A stretch of DNA of 64,000 nt from Anisus vortex (Eukaryota; Mollusca; Gastropoda; Planorbidae). This document shows, piece by piece, positions 1 to 11,793 of this stretch (its first letter is position 1; every line of letters begins with the position of its first letter). The stretch covers positions 32,865,299-32,929,298 of the forward strand of contig OX421498.1 in the NCBI GenBank assembly GCA_949126835.1. Direction: 5' to 3'. The notes beneath the pieces were generated by a model, which had not been told where the DNA came from, did no database searches, and saw only the letters and a program-made list of their open reading frames with translations. The translations under genes and the position numbers were made by a program.

Positions 1-30
1 AGGCATAAGTAATGAGTTAATTCAATACTG

Positions 31-32
<2 letters not shown>

Positions 33-110
<78 letters not shown>
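33..110. repeat. (TA)n microsatellite
   Basis: 78 nt of uninterrupted TA dinucleotides. Confidence 0.98.
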
Positions 111-111
<1 letters not shown>

Positions 112-839
112 CAAAACTCTTCTTTTTGTTAAAATAATCACAAATGTGTTCTCTTTGGATTCCATAGTTTTTTATTTATTTATTGTCCTATTAAAGAGAA
201 GCAATAAAAAGGAAAATTGAGATGTTGTTTCTATTATAGCATTGATGTAAATGCCAATCAAAAACGGTGTTATTTGACAACAAGAGAAATGAGACTCAGG
301 GGAAAAGGGGGAGAACAACTTGTAGCCTACTCGGGAGATTGAAAACAAAATGGCGGAATCGTATTAAAAAACCAAATGCAGGCCACGGTTTATATAAGGA
401 GTTAAGTAAATGCGGCTCCGAGAGCAGCATTCGACTCTTCATTGAAATAAGTAGCCTACGCTCCGTTTTACCTCTTTCTTTGCCACCCCTGGCCTATACA
501 ATTTTGAAATAACAATTTTGCATCTTTAATTATATTTTTACGTCAGTGTCACTTAATATAACACTTAAGACTTGTTTGGAATTTATGGGCTTTAACATAG
601 GCCCCTATTAATAAAATAAAGGGGCAAGTGGCTCATTTCAATACGAGAAACCTGGAATGCGGCTCTCGTTGACCCCTTGCGTGCCCAGCCCTGGTTTATA
701 TACTCTAAAATGTTTGCAGAAGTGAGTGATGTAACAAAATTATCTATCAAAATCCATAATACTATCCATTTAGAATCAATAGCGTAAACATAAAGAAAAC
801 CCAGTGGCAAAAAAAAAAGCGATTTAAAAACGGTCTAAT

Positions 840-1110
840 GTCTACCCTGAAAAACAACTTGAAGTCGACACAGACACGTGGAGAACATTAGCAGCAGACA
901 GAAGCACATGGCATAAATGAAAGACTTATAATGACTGGTGCACACTTGGAAGAAAGAAACAGAAAAGCCCAGGTCTGAGCTTAGAGAAGTCAAAGACAAG
1001 AGGTACATTGTATAGCGGTGCCAGATCCCGAATTCACATCCTTTGAGTGTGATCTATGTGAAGGGACATTTAGAAGGACATGCAGGACTCATAGGCCACG
1101 AAAAAAAGCC
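840..1110 (+). mobile_element. Decayed LINE 3' end with terminal zinc finger
   Basis: Plus-strand reading, with frame changes and stops, contains DRSTWH, then GAHLEERNRKAQ and finally FECDLCEGTFRRTC followed by RTH. A W-containing block, a charged helix and a C-x2-C...H zinc finger are the usual end of RTE/Jockey-type reverse-transcriptase proteins in molluscs. Family placement is tentative. Confidence 0.5.
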
Positions 1111-1286
1111 ACAAATTTCTAAGGAGACGTGGTCATCCTCGGAAATGAGGGACGAACAACATAAATACTAAATATATTATTTATATCAAACAAACAAATA
1201 ATAAATATGGTATTGAGCAATACAATGTCCTTATATAAATAAGATATAAATAGTATATAAATAAATAGATCAAAATATATTCATGC

Positions 1287-1455
1287 AAGAGGGTGTCCCT
1301 GAGTCTACCCAGCTCTGATGGGTACCTGACATTAGCTGGGGTAATGTTAAGGCGGCTGGGCAATGTGCTGGCCACACATCCCCTTGTATGAAGTGGACAC
1401 AGAAAGTGGTGAACGCTGCCTCACCAGCCCTATGATCAGTTTGGTCCGAAGGCTA
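1287..1455 (+). mobile_element. SINE family A, 3' part
   Basis: Contains the core GGCGGCTGGGC and GTGCTGGCCACAC, then CTTGTATG and the GAACGCTGCCTCACC tail seen in other copies in this window. The tRNA-like head is missing (5' truncated). Confidence 0.8.
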
Positions 1456-2051
1456 CTTTACTTTACTCATATCAATTCAATGTATAATGAACATATGACC
1501 AAAATATAAATACAATATTCGTGTCAGGTGGCTTGAGTCTACGTCTGCTTGTGTCGTCACAATTCTTCTTTGTTTTTTCTTCCATCTCACTTCCGCCTTG
1601 ATCTGACGTGATATAGACTAATATTCTCTATACATCTGTTTGAACAGAACTCTCTCATCAAGTCCAATAACTTGTCTTGAACTACAACACGTTCTTATCA
1701 GTTAGTTCCCTTTGCTTGTATTTAATTACGAGAATTACGTATTCATATTTCATTTTATTTTTAGCTTGTATGAAAAACATAAATTCTTAACGCCTTAATA
1801 ATTTACTTCTTTAGATCGATAAGTTTTCTTCTTTAGAAAAAATATTTTTACAAGTGTTTTCTTTCATTTCTATATCATATTGCCTTCCTTGTTAATATTG
1901 TTATATGGCTTCTGTTGCAATGTGAATGCACGAAATTCAAGCTTGTCTCTTGTATCAAGATGACAGTTTGACAATATCTAGCGTCGACACAAGAAAATAT
2001 ATATTTTATGTTTTAAAAATATTTTTTTAAAGTGTTAAAACATGCGTCAAT

Positions 2052-2236
2052 CCGGAGTTTATACAGGGGTAATACGTGGTTATACTGGGGTTATACTGGC
2101 GTCATACAGGGGTCATGTAGGGATCATGCTGGAGTCAAACAGGAATCACTCTGGGGTCATACCGGAGTCATAACAAGGTTATTATGGGGTCTTGCTGGCG
2201 CCATATTGGGCTCATACTGGGTTCACATTGGCGTGA
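2052..2236 (+). repeat. Degenerate minisatellite, about 12-13 bp unit
   Basis: Variants of ACTGGGGTCAT recur about every 12-13 bp (tacaggggtaat, actggggttat, accggagtcat, actgggttcac). It is heavily diverged, so old. Confidence 0.75.
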
Positions 2237-2559
2237 CTTTTTTTTTTATAGATAATACTATTCTCCAGCGTTTGGTCGGTTGTGCTTGACATTAAAAGGA
2301 AAGGAAAAGAGGGTATCCCTTTCATGCCACGTTTGGTCCATATGTCTCGAACTGTGCTTGTGGACACGGAATTTTAAAAGTCAGCACAATGCCCGGCTGC
2401 CTTTACTTCCCCCCCCCCCCCCCCCAGCTCATGTCAGTAGACACAACTGGCCCTGGGATAGACTTAAGGAACACCCTTCAAACTATGGGAAAACAATCAT
2501 TTACATAATTTTATTGTTTTACCAAGATTCGTACCGTATACGCTTTTAGAAAAACCTGT

Positions 2560-2672
2560 GACGCCACCACATTCACGGCACCTCTCAGAGCTGGGGGAAA
2601 ACTCCTAGCCTTTACCACGATTCGAACCCAGGATTTTCGGTATGCCAGACAAACGCGCTACTCGGTGCAGAT
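2560..2672 (-). mobile_element. SINE family A fragment, head
   Basis: Reverse complement holds the B-box-like GGGTTCGAATC and the head region; it matches the inverted form at 55.5 and 61.8 kb. Body missing. Confidence 0.6.
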
Positions 2673-3028
2673 AATTTAGCATCTTGTTAAACATACATTG
2701 TCATTTTTTTCTCGCCTATTATTAAGTCCACAGTTACAACACATTGACATGTTATAGGCCTACTTTTGATTTTATTTTTTTTTTGCATGATGTGTTGCAT
2801 TACATTTAATGAGTAAAAGAATTATCTATGTTGCCTTGGTGAATTGAAGTTATATTGACATTGTTTTGTTCAAAAACAAAGTGTGTTTATCCTGTATAAA
2901 TTAATGACTTAATACAATCTCTATATCTGCGAAACATAATCTTATTTATTAATGAATAAATAAGAAAAGATTTCTTTTTAAACATGGATAAGTTTATTTA
3001 CTTCTTAACAAATTTGACCTAATCTATT

Positions 3029-3206
3029 ACTCCCCCCCCCCCACATACACACACACGCACGCACACCTCTCTCTCACTCTGTTTTCTTTTCTCTCTCTCT
3101 CTCTCTGTTTTCTTTTCTTTCTCTCTCTCTCTGTTTTATTTTCATGTTTTCTCTTTCTGTCTTACTAGTCTGTCAATGCATGCCTGTGTGACTATCTCAC
3201 TTTGAT

Positions 3207-3257
<51 letters not shown>

Positions 3258-3350
3258 TTTCTTTTTCTCTTTCTTTTTTTCGGAATCACTCTTTGTCTGG
3301 CTCTAATTTATAGTTCAGACAAACACAAAGTATTAAATAAACCCTTTCGT

Positions 3351-3420
<70 letters not shown>

Positions 3421-3490
3421 TTCTTTTTATATATGCCTCTATTTCTCTCTATTTCTTTTTCTCTGTCTGTTTTTCTCTTTCTCGCTAAGT
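3029..3490. repeat. CT-rich microsatellite cluster
   Basis: Several (TC)n tracts, the longest at about 3353-3418 and 3210-3246, plus a poly-C run and ACAC. The Ser-Leu open reading frame across it is a repeat artefact. Confidence 0.95.
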
Positions 3491-3651
3491 CTATAAGTTT
3501 CATACATACAGAAAATATAAATCGTTTTTCCGTCTTTTACTAATTTTTCTATCTATTTCCTCCCGCTTCTCTCTCACTATAATATAGATATATCTTGTTA
3601 CAACATATCAAACGAATAAACCTTTTTTTAAATATATTTCTACCTAGAATT

Positions 3652-3900
3652 GAATACCCCCCCCCCCAAACCCGTCCTTTCTCTCTCTCTCTTTCTCTTT
3701 CAAACACACACACACACACTCAGGCACGATTAATCTGCAATTTCGTGTATCTTTATGGACTTTATCGTCAATATCCCGAATGTCTGTTGGCCCAGCTCGA
3801 GCTCGCAATCGTGTGTATGTGAATGTGTGTGTGCGTGTGTGTGAATGTGTATATGAATGTGTGTGTGTGCTAACGTGTGTGTATATCTCTCTGTGATGGG
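3652..3900. repeat. Mixed C, CT, CA and GT repeats
   Basis: Poly-C at about 3657-3667, CT and CA tracts to 3720, then imperfect GT repeats at about 3812-3890. Open frames on both strands here are low-complexity. Confidence 0.9.
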
Positions 3901-4011
3901 TCTGTGTGAAGGACAATATAAATTAGCCGCGGTCTCAATAAAGTGAACAGGATGCCCCATGCAAGCTTGAGTTGGTTTCCGTTATCGGAATGGTTTATGT
4001 ATACATTTCCG

Positions 4012-4033
4012 CCCCCCCCCCCCCCCCCCCCCC
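4012..4033. repeat. Poly-C run (22 nt)
   Basis: Uninterrupted C tract, one of several long poly-C or poly-G runs in the window. Confidence 0.97.
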
Positions 4034-4137
4034 ATGGGTATCTATTTCTTTATTGAAACATTTTCTACAAATTTTACTCCTTGATTAATTATAGGCTATT
4101 CTTTATGGTGTACATCTTTTTAAATAGTCTATATCTC

Positions 4138-4650
4138 TATAATTTGCACCACTTTCCTATGCATACATATATAATACATACTTCTATAAATTGCACCACT
4201 TTGTTATAAATAATTATATAAATTGCGCCACTTTGTAATACATACTTGTATAAATTGTGCCACTTTGTTATAAATAATTCTATAAATTGCGCCACTTTGT
4301 AAAACATACTTGTATAAATTGTGCCACTTTGTTATAAATAATTCTATAAATTGCGCCACTTTGTAAAACATACTTGTATAAATTGTGCCACTTTGTTATA
4401 AATAATTCTATAAATTGCGCCACTTTGTAATACATACTTGTATAAATTGTGCCACTTTGTTATAAATAATTCTATAAATTGCGCCACTTTGTAAAACATA
4501 CTTGTATAAATTGTGCCACTTTGTTATAAATAATTCTATAAATTGCGCCACTTTGTAAAACATACTTGTATAAATTGTGCCACTTTGTTATAAATAATTC
4601 TATAAATTGCGCCACTTTGTGATACATACTTGTATAAATTGTGCCTCTTT
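4138..4650. repeat. 64-bp dimeric satellite, about 8 copies
   Basis: The 64-bp unit recurs with GTTATAAATAATTC at 4203, 4267, 4331 and so on to about 4587. Each unit has two 32-bp halves sharing TATAAATTG(T/C)GCCACTTTG, so it is a higher-order dimer. Confidence 0.95.
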
Positions 4651-5131
4651 GTAATACCACACTATTTAAAACATAAGTTATATAATTGCATTTACTCTAA
4701 TTAATCCAGTTCTTTACACTGTACCGCCTTTACACAAGAGTCTATATTATCTGATTTACATAGCTGTATAAATTGTATCTTCATAAATATATCCACTTCA
4801 TTAAATTGTACATTTTTTAAAGGTTCTTTATTCTTAGGACTACCATTTTGAATATATATACATTCATATTTAAGTCATTTAATTTCTTTTGATGATTAGT
4901 TACGTTAGGTTTACGCTTAATTGCCCTTGGATATTTTACTGAAGTGGTGAACTCTGTTTCACCTAAAGATCCTCAGAAAGTCCACAATGGGACTTTTGCA
5001 TTGCTACTTATAAGCTTAAAAGTACGTCTTCTGAATTATTCTAGGATGGATCACTAGGAGAATATTGGATTGTACTCCGTATTTTCGGCGCTTATAACTA
5101 TGTATTTTCTTTCTTCTTTTTTTGTTTCCAG

Positions 5132-5203
5132 AGATTTAAGCATGAACAACATCCAAGAATTCCACGAGGATGACCTGGCCAATATGACACGTCTGCAAGA
5201 GCT
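5132..5203 (+). CDS. LGR: LGR exon: LRR (first one in window)
   Basis: 72 nt between TTTCCAG and GTAAGT. Reads [10 protein letters not shown]...LQEL, one 24-residue LRR with an NMT glycosylation site. It starts and ends in phase 2 (Leu codon split after CT), the modular pattern of LGR repeat exons. Confidence 0.9.
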
Positions 5204-6083
5204 GTAAGTATATGGAAATATAAAATGTCAAGTGGGAGTTGGGCAATTTTCCCGAGTATGTCATTTTATAGAAATATACCCGTGGTGAACTTAAAAAAAG
5301 ACAGAGAGTTATTCCCTGTTGAAGAAAATATATTGACCTTTTTGTTCTTTGTTTATGACGAGGAAACCCAAGTCGGCGTTATAATTGAGTCGATTAGCTA
5401 ATCTGTAAGTGGCTAGATGATTACATTGAGCTTGTGTGTCTTGTGTTAAATGTATGTGAAGCCCTAGTTAGGTACAGTTCTTTGAGTTGGAAAATACAAT
5501 CATCCTGAGTTTCAATGAATTCGTCTAAGACGTGATTGTGTGTGTGTGTGTGTTTAGAAGTTGTTGTCGAAAATATGTTTGTATAAATAGCTCTTTATTG
5601 CATAGCTGTGCGGTGGGATTTCTCAGTATGATGCAAGTCTTCGAAATGACGCCTCTCAAATGTATTGTTTTTTGTATGTAGATGTCGCTGCTTATGATCG
5701 TCCCGTACAGTGCCGCCCTCTGTGTCGTAGAACGGTACGGCTCCAGCTGACTTGTTACATATATACGTATACATATACGGTTTCATTGACAGATATTGAC
5801 AGACACAAGTTGGTGGATAGGAATAAAGAAAAACATAAATAATTATAGTTAGTTCAAAATGATCATGAAAAAAAGATCTTAACATAAAGAGAGTGAAAGA
5901 AATTGGCGAATAGATACTAGTTTGTTACATAGAAAAACAGAAATAATAAAAGTAAAACAGACAGACAGAAAGGCGTATTCCGGATAACTAATTGGTCTGG
6001 AGTCGGATGTTCATTTAGCTATAGATTATGTGAGATTACAACGGACACTGTCATGTACTCATTTGTCCACGGATATATATATG

Positions 6084-6114
<31 letters not shown>

Positions 6115-6370
6115 AAGAGAGAGAGAGAGATTGTTAGGTAGATAGATAAATAGATAGGTAGATAGTCTATAGACAGATATAGATGTTGGCTAGGTAGATG
6201 GATAGGTAGATAGATAGACATGATGTTAAGTAGGTAAATAGATAGGATGTTAGGTAGGTAGATAGATAGATAAATAGATAGATAAATAATACATAAAAGG
6301 TCGATATACATTTAGATAGATGATAGCCAGATAGCTAGCTAGATATCTAGCTAGATAGCTAGCTATTAAA

Positions 6371-6401
<31 letters not shown>

Positions 6402-6468
6402 GATAGATGAACATTAGTCATAAAAGACAGGCAAGCTGACAGACAGACAGACAAACAGATAGACAGAC

Positions 6469-6549
<81 letters not shown>

Positions 6550-9500
6550 CACAGAAATATAGATAGTTAGTTGGATAGCAAATAGATACATAGGCTAGAT
6601 AGATATCCTACATAGAAAGATAGATTATATAAACCATTCAATCGGGTTGAGAGATGAACTCCTTACATGACATTTTGCTCTATCGTTACACTAAAAGCCT
6701 TATATTATCACCAATGCCTCCTAGCCTTTTTAGTACCAATCACTAAACTAAAGAATTCTATTATCGTCAATGGCCCTATGCCCTATACCTATCTGTTCGA
6801 GCACTTTCCATTCAAAGTATCTTCGTAGAACTCTTTTTTCCCAGACATCATGTTTGTTTTAATTTGTCCGTCCTCCGTGCGACTCGTCTGCTAGAACTTG
6901 TCCATCTGTCAATCGAAAGTGATCTCCCTTAGATGAGATTATGTTAGTCAATAACACCATTTCTATTTTCGTTTCTTTTATTTATTTTACAAATTATTTA
7001 CTCTCTCACTCAATCTCAATCTGAATAATACACTAATCTTTAAAAAAAAAAGTATTATGTTATTTTTGCTTATTCTAAGCAGTAATTTGATTATTATTAT
7101 ATAAGATAATTTTTTAGTGTTGCTTTTCACAAGTTGGAAAAAAAAAGTACTTAAAATTAGATTATACATTTTTTTTTCTCTAAAAAAAAAAGTATTATGT
7201 TATTTTTTCTTATTCTACGCAGTAATTTGATTATTATTATATAACATACTTTTTTAGTGTTGCTTTTCACAAGTTGGAAAAAAAAGTTCATAAAATTATA
7301 TTATAGGCCTACATTTTTTTTTTATTATGGAGTTTTCCTCTTCTTGTTGTTTTTTTTACAATGATAGAGAAAAATAAATAACCAGTCATCTTTTTTCATT
7401 TATTGGGTATTATTTTTTATTTGATACACTGTAAGAAGTAAACTATTAAAATTCCCAAAACTGATTTTTTAGTGACGCCCTTAGTCTTATTGGCGCCCCG
7501 GACCATGAATGTTTTTTTTGTTTGTTTGTTTGTTTGTTGTTTTTGGAAAAGAAAGGGGAGATTGTTGCTCAAAAACAGTACAAAGCTAGAAGACCTGCAC
7601 TATAGTTTTACAGACCCGGCACCTTTCTTTCATTCCCACCGAAGTTCGATGTGATCGCAGGGCCCTGCAACGATCCTCGCGGGCACAACTAGGGACATAT
7701 TTTGAACCCCATCATTTGCTTCCCTTCCCAGCTCCACCAACCACCCCCACAGATGTATCCCAGAAGCTATAAAAAACATATTTAAACAATTGGATCGTCT
7801 ATTTTATTAAAAAAATATGTAATAAAAGGTCTACCAGTGATGTAGTACTCGTGGAATGGGAAGAACGCAAGTGGGAATGATTGATTTATTTTTACTATAA
7901 TATAATCAAATTCAAACAAATTTGCACCTTCCCACACTCTGAAATAATGCTGCCACCTTCTCAGTACAAAAGAAATTAGCTCAGCACACAACGAGCCATT
8001 ATTGTGCCAATTTGTATGAGTATTAATTTTGTTTGTAATATTATCTTTGCATTGGGAATGTGTCGTAAATGTAGTCTATTTAGAAAAAAAAACACATGAG
8101 AACCAGTGTTTAGTTTTAAGACCATTTTCTTTTACAGCCGTGTAGTTGGCAACAAGCTCAAGACTTTACCAAAATATTTGTTTCGTAACAATCCCTTTCT
8201 TCAAATTTTGTAAGTACTTTTGTTTCTACTTACATGTTATAGCTAAAAGCTTAGTTTAGCAATTAGTTATACATTTAAGCTATAAAGACGGCAGCGCGCT
8301 CGGATGGTGAACCCAAAAGGCCTAGGTTCGAATCCTGGTGAAGGCTAGGATTTGTTCCCGAGTCTGGCGTCCCTGAGTCTACCTAACTCTCTGATAGGTA
8401 CCTGACTTAAGTTGGGATAAAGTAAAGGCGGCTGGGCATTGTGCTGGCCACACAATCCTCTCGCATGCCGTGGCCAGAGAAACTGGCGAACGCTGCTTCA
8501 CCGGCCTTATGGATCAAATAGATTAGACGGGATGAGTACTATACCTAAGTAGCTTTTGTTGTTGAATTATACTTAGGCAATCGGTTTAAACATGGGTGTT
8601 GTTTTTTTTTTTACTAAGGCAATTAATTGTAATAAAGCATTATTTATAGTTGGGCATTAACTTATAATTAGACAATCAATTTTGTTCGAGTAAAGAGACA
8701 TAGAGCTATGCCTAAGCAATCATATTTATATAGTTAGGCATTTAGTTAATTTAGTTATATGTAGGCCATTGGTTATAATAAGGTATTTCGTTTTAGACCT
8801 ACTTATGAGGAAAATATGTAAACTTTTAAATGCGGACTAAGTGACAAAGGCATTTATTTATAGTTAGTTATTCGGATATTGGCTTCTTATATAATTTAGC
8901 AGACCTGCTGCTTAAGGGTTTTTTAACAGGAAAAATATAGAAATGTATTTATCTATTAATAAAACATTTCATACATTTCTACTTTAATTTATTTATAAAG
9001 TGTTCTAAAGTGGATATGAGTTGTGTTTTAATCCATCAACTTAACTTACTTCTAGAAATTTTCAAGGTAATCTTTTCAACAAAGTGCCTCCGATGACGTT
9101 CCAGAATTTGACGTATCTCCAACAACTGTAAGTTATTGTCTCGTTATCTTTTCTTGGTTATTAAAACCTTTTGTCCAGTAAGCCTATGGGTTTTTTTATT
9201 AGATCTATTATTTATTTTAAAAAAATAATACAAAAATATTTTTTTTTTTCAGTTCATTTAATATCAAAATAAGGCACACAAATCTAGTCGGCCTAAACAA
9301 ATTTCTTTCGGTAAATTAGACTCATTAACTTAATTTAGGAAAAAATAAAGGGTGGGGACGGTGAGCGCTAAAAAAATGAAAAAGGGGGCGGTGAGTCGAG
9401 AAAGGTTGAGAACCTTTGGTCTATTTAGATAACTAAGTCTGTTGTTCGTTGTCTGTATTCTGTAACTGTCGTTAGCGCATAAAACTGTCATCAACGGGAG

Positions 9501-11192
9501 ATGCGCTACACAAGCACTATTATTATTGTTATTATTATTTGTTGTTTACCAATAAAACATTTGTAAAACTTAAATCAATACTTTAAAAATCGTCCTACGG
9601 TTTAAAAAAAAAATACAATTTGAATATCTTTTCTTTCTTATCCAACATAATTTTAAAAGTGGTTTACGCTGTCACCCGGTAGCACATCCAGTCTCTATAC
9701 TCTATGGTGTGGTTAAGACGGGTTGTTGCGCACATTGCTTCCTCCCCATCGAGTCTCGTAGCCTCTCGGCACTGCAATGATTCTCGGACGCGCAACAGGG
9801 GCTTCCCCCCCCCCCCCCCCATGCATTAGCCCATCCGGTGTACTCTTGAAAGGAGTGTACCGGTGGTTTTCACACTTTGCCGCTATTTAAGGCCCGTGGG
9901 TAGAGTAGTGCCCAACTCCACCAACCGCCCCTTACCGCATCGCCTTAAAAGTCGTTTGCCCACACAGACTTATCATGTAGATTAATCTGTTTAGTTCTTA
10001 CAATGTCTGCACCGGACCGTGCGGTAGATTTAATTCGTATGATGCCGCCCTCCTTGAATGTTCATATTGTATTTTTAGATTTTATCTGCGTACGCCGCTC
10101 CCTTGCGGAAGTGCCTGCCTAATGCGACCGCCTCTTGGCATCATAGAACGGTCCTGTCATTCTGTCTTGTTTCTTGTAGTAGAATAGTATATAGGTCATT
10201 GTAAACACGGTTTGAAACTGGTAACAGCCTCGTTTGATGAATGTGAAGAGTAGATCTAGGCCCTAATAATATGGAATTATGCTAATCTTCTTTTCGCTCC
10301 CTTCATTTCCTTGTTGTATTATAGTTGGATGTAGCCCTAAACAAATGATAAATGTAGCTTTCCGTTATATTTTGTTGTCTTTATATTATGTAACACAGTT
10401 AACATGGATATTATAGTCTTCGATTAATAAAAGCATATTCTTATCATATATTCATATATCATGATAATATAAGCCATTCTCCGCATTGACTGGCCTTTGG
10501 AACTATACATTAATAAAGTAAAACACTTTCAATACTCTACAGAAACATCTCGTCACAGGGTCTAAGATTCTCTTTATAAACACGATCTGCAGTCACTGCA
10601 CATGACACGTAGATTATAAGTACATACAAAACATACTGGATTACAAGCCTTGTGCGATGCAATGCAACCATCTAGGCCTACCATTAAACCACAGTTAACC
10701 CTTCGAAATCCACACCAATTAAACTGTTCTGTCTAGGTGATGGCCTTGATTTTATCAGCTTCGATTATTTTGTATTACTTTCGTGAGATAGACTATATCT
10801 TTCTTTATCTTAAAATTTTTACTTCAATTAAGTTGGGCCAATTAACAAAAACAAAAAAGATAGACTACTCTCATTTGCTCAGATCTCGAACTTGATTAAC
10901 CGCAAAGGCATGTGGCAGATACTGTCAAAGGGCTATAACTCATTTAATGATGCATTTGTAATCTCACACGTTTTGTTCAGTTATCCAACTTGTGTTAGCC
11001 TAATAAATACATACATGCTGTTCACAACCAGATATCTAGATTCGAATTCCGTTCGGAGTGTGCAAAAAAGTGCGTTCAGGAATCTACACTCTCTAAAGGA
11101 GCTGTGTCTGAATGCCAATCAATTGAAAACAGTGCCAGTGGGAGCGTTGAGAAAGGTCAAGGGACTACAGGCTCTGTGAGTTAGCTAATAAT

Positions 11193-11236
<44 letters not shown>

Positions 11237-11560
11237 GTGTGTGTGTGTAGCTGTGTGTGTGTGTTTGTGTGTGTTTGTGTGTGTTTTATGTGTGTTTGTG
11301 TGTGTTTGTGTGTGTGTGTGTGTTTGCGTGTGTTTGTGTGTGTTTGTGTGTGTTTGTGTGTGTTTGTGTGTGTTTGTGTGTGTTTGTGTGTGTAGCTGTG
11401 TGTAGCTGTGTGTGTGTGTGTTAGTGTGTGTTTGTGTGTGTTTGTGTGTGTTTGTGTGTGTGGGTGTGTTTGTGTGTGTTTGTGTGTGTTTGTGTGTGTT
11501 TGTGTGTGTGTAGCTGTGTGTGTGTGTTTGTGTGTGTTTGTGTGTGTTTGTGTGTGTTTG

Positions 11561-11591
<31 letters not shown>

Positions 11592-11612
11592 AGCTGTGTG
11601 TGTGTGTAGCTG

Positions 11613-11647
<35 letters not shown>

Positions 11648-11712
11648 AGCTGTGTGTGTGTGTGTGTTTGTGTGTGTGTGTAGCTGTGTGTGTGTGTGTG
11701 TGTAGCTGTATC

Positions 11713-11745
<33 letters not shown>

Positions 11746-11758
11746 CTGTGTGTGTGTT

Positions 11759-11793
<35 letters not shown>

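Larger units (their letters stand above)
1..5131. other. Repeat-filled stretch upstream of the first visible LGR exon
   Basis: Probably an intron of the LGR gene, because the first exon seen is an internal LRR. Holds a TA repeat, a decayed LINE tail, SINE pieces, a degenerate minisatellite, CT/GT tracts and a 64-bp satellite, listed separately. I found no LRR or signal-peptide exon here. Confidence 0.6.
5204..8137. other. LGR intron with repeats
   Basis: Holds (TA)n and GA tracts and a large GATA-type array (6129-6600), a 140-bp tandem duplication (7041-7320) and otherwise unremarkable AT-rich sequence. Confidence 0.85.

Noticed and set aside
2032..2289. 85-residue plus-strand frame with YWGYTGVI-like repeats
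   Set aside because: Produced by the degenerate GGGGTCATACT minisatellite.
3252..3488. Hydrophobic Ser-Leu-rich small protein
   Set aside because: It is a translated (TC)n tract.
8284..8350. Possible tRNA gene (B-box GGTTCGAATCC)
   Set aside because: No foldable cloverleaf with anticodon and acceptor stem, and the same head is followed by the same SINE body at many sites.
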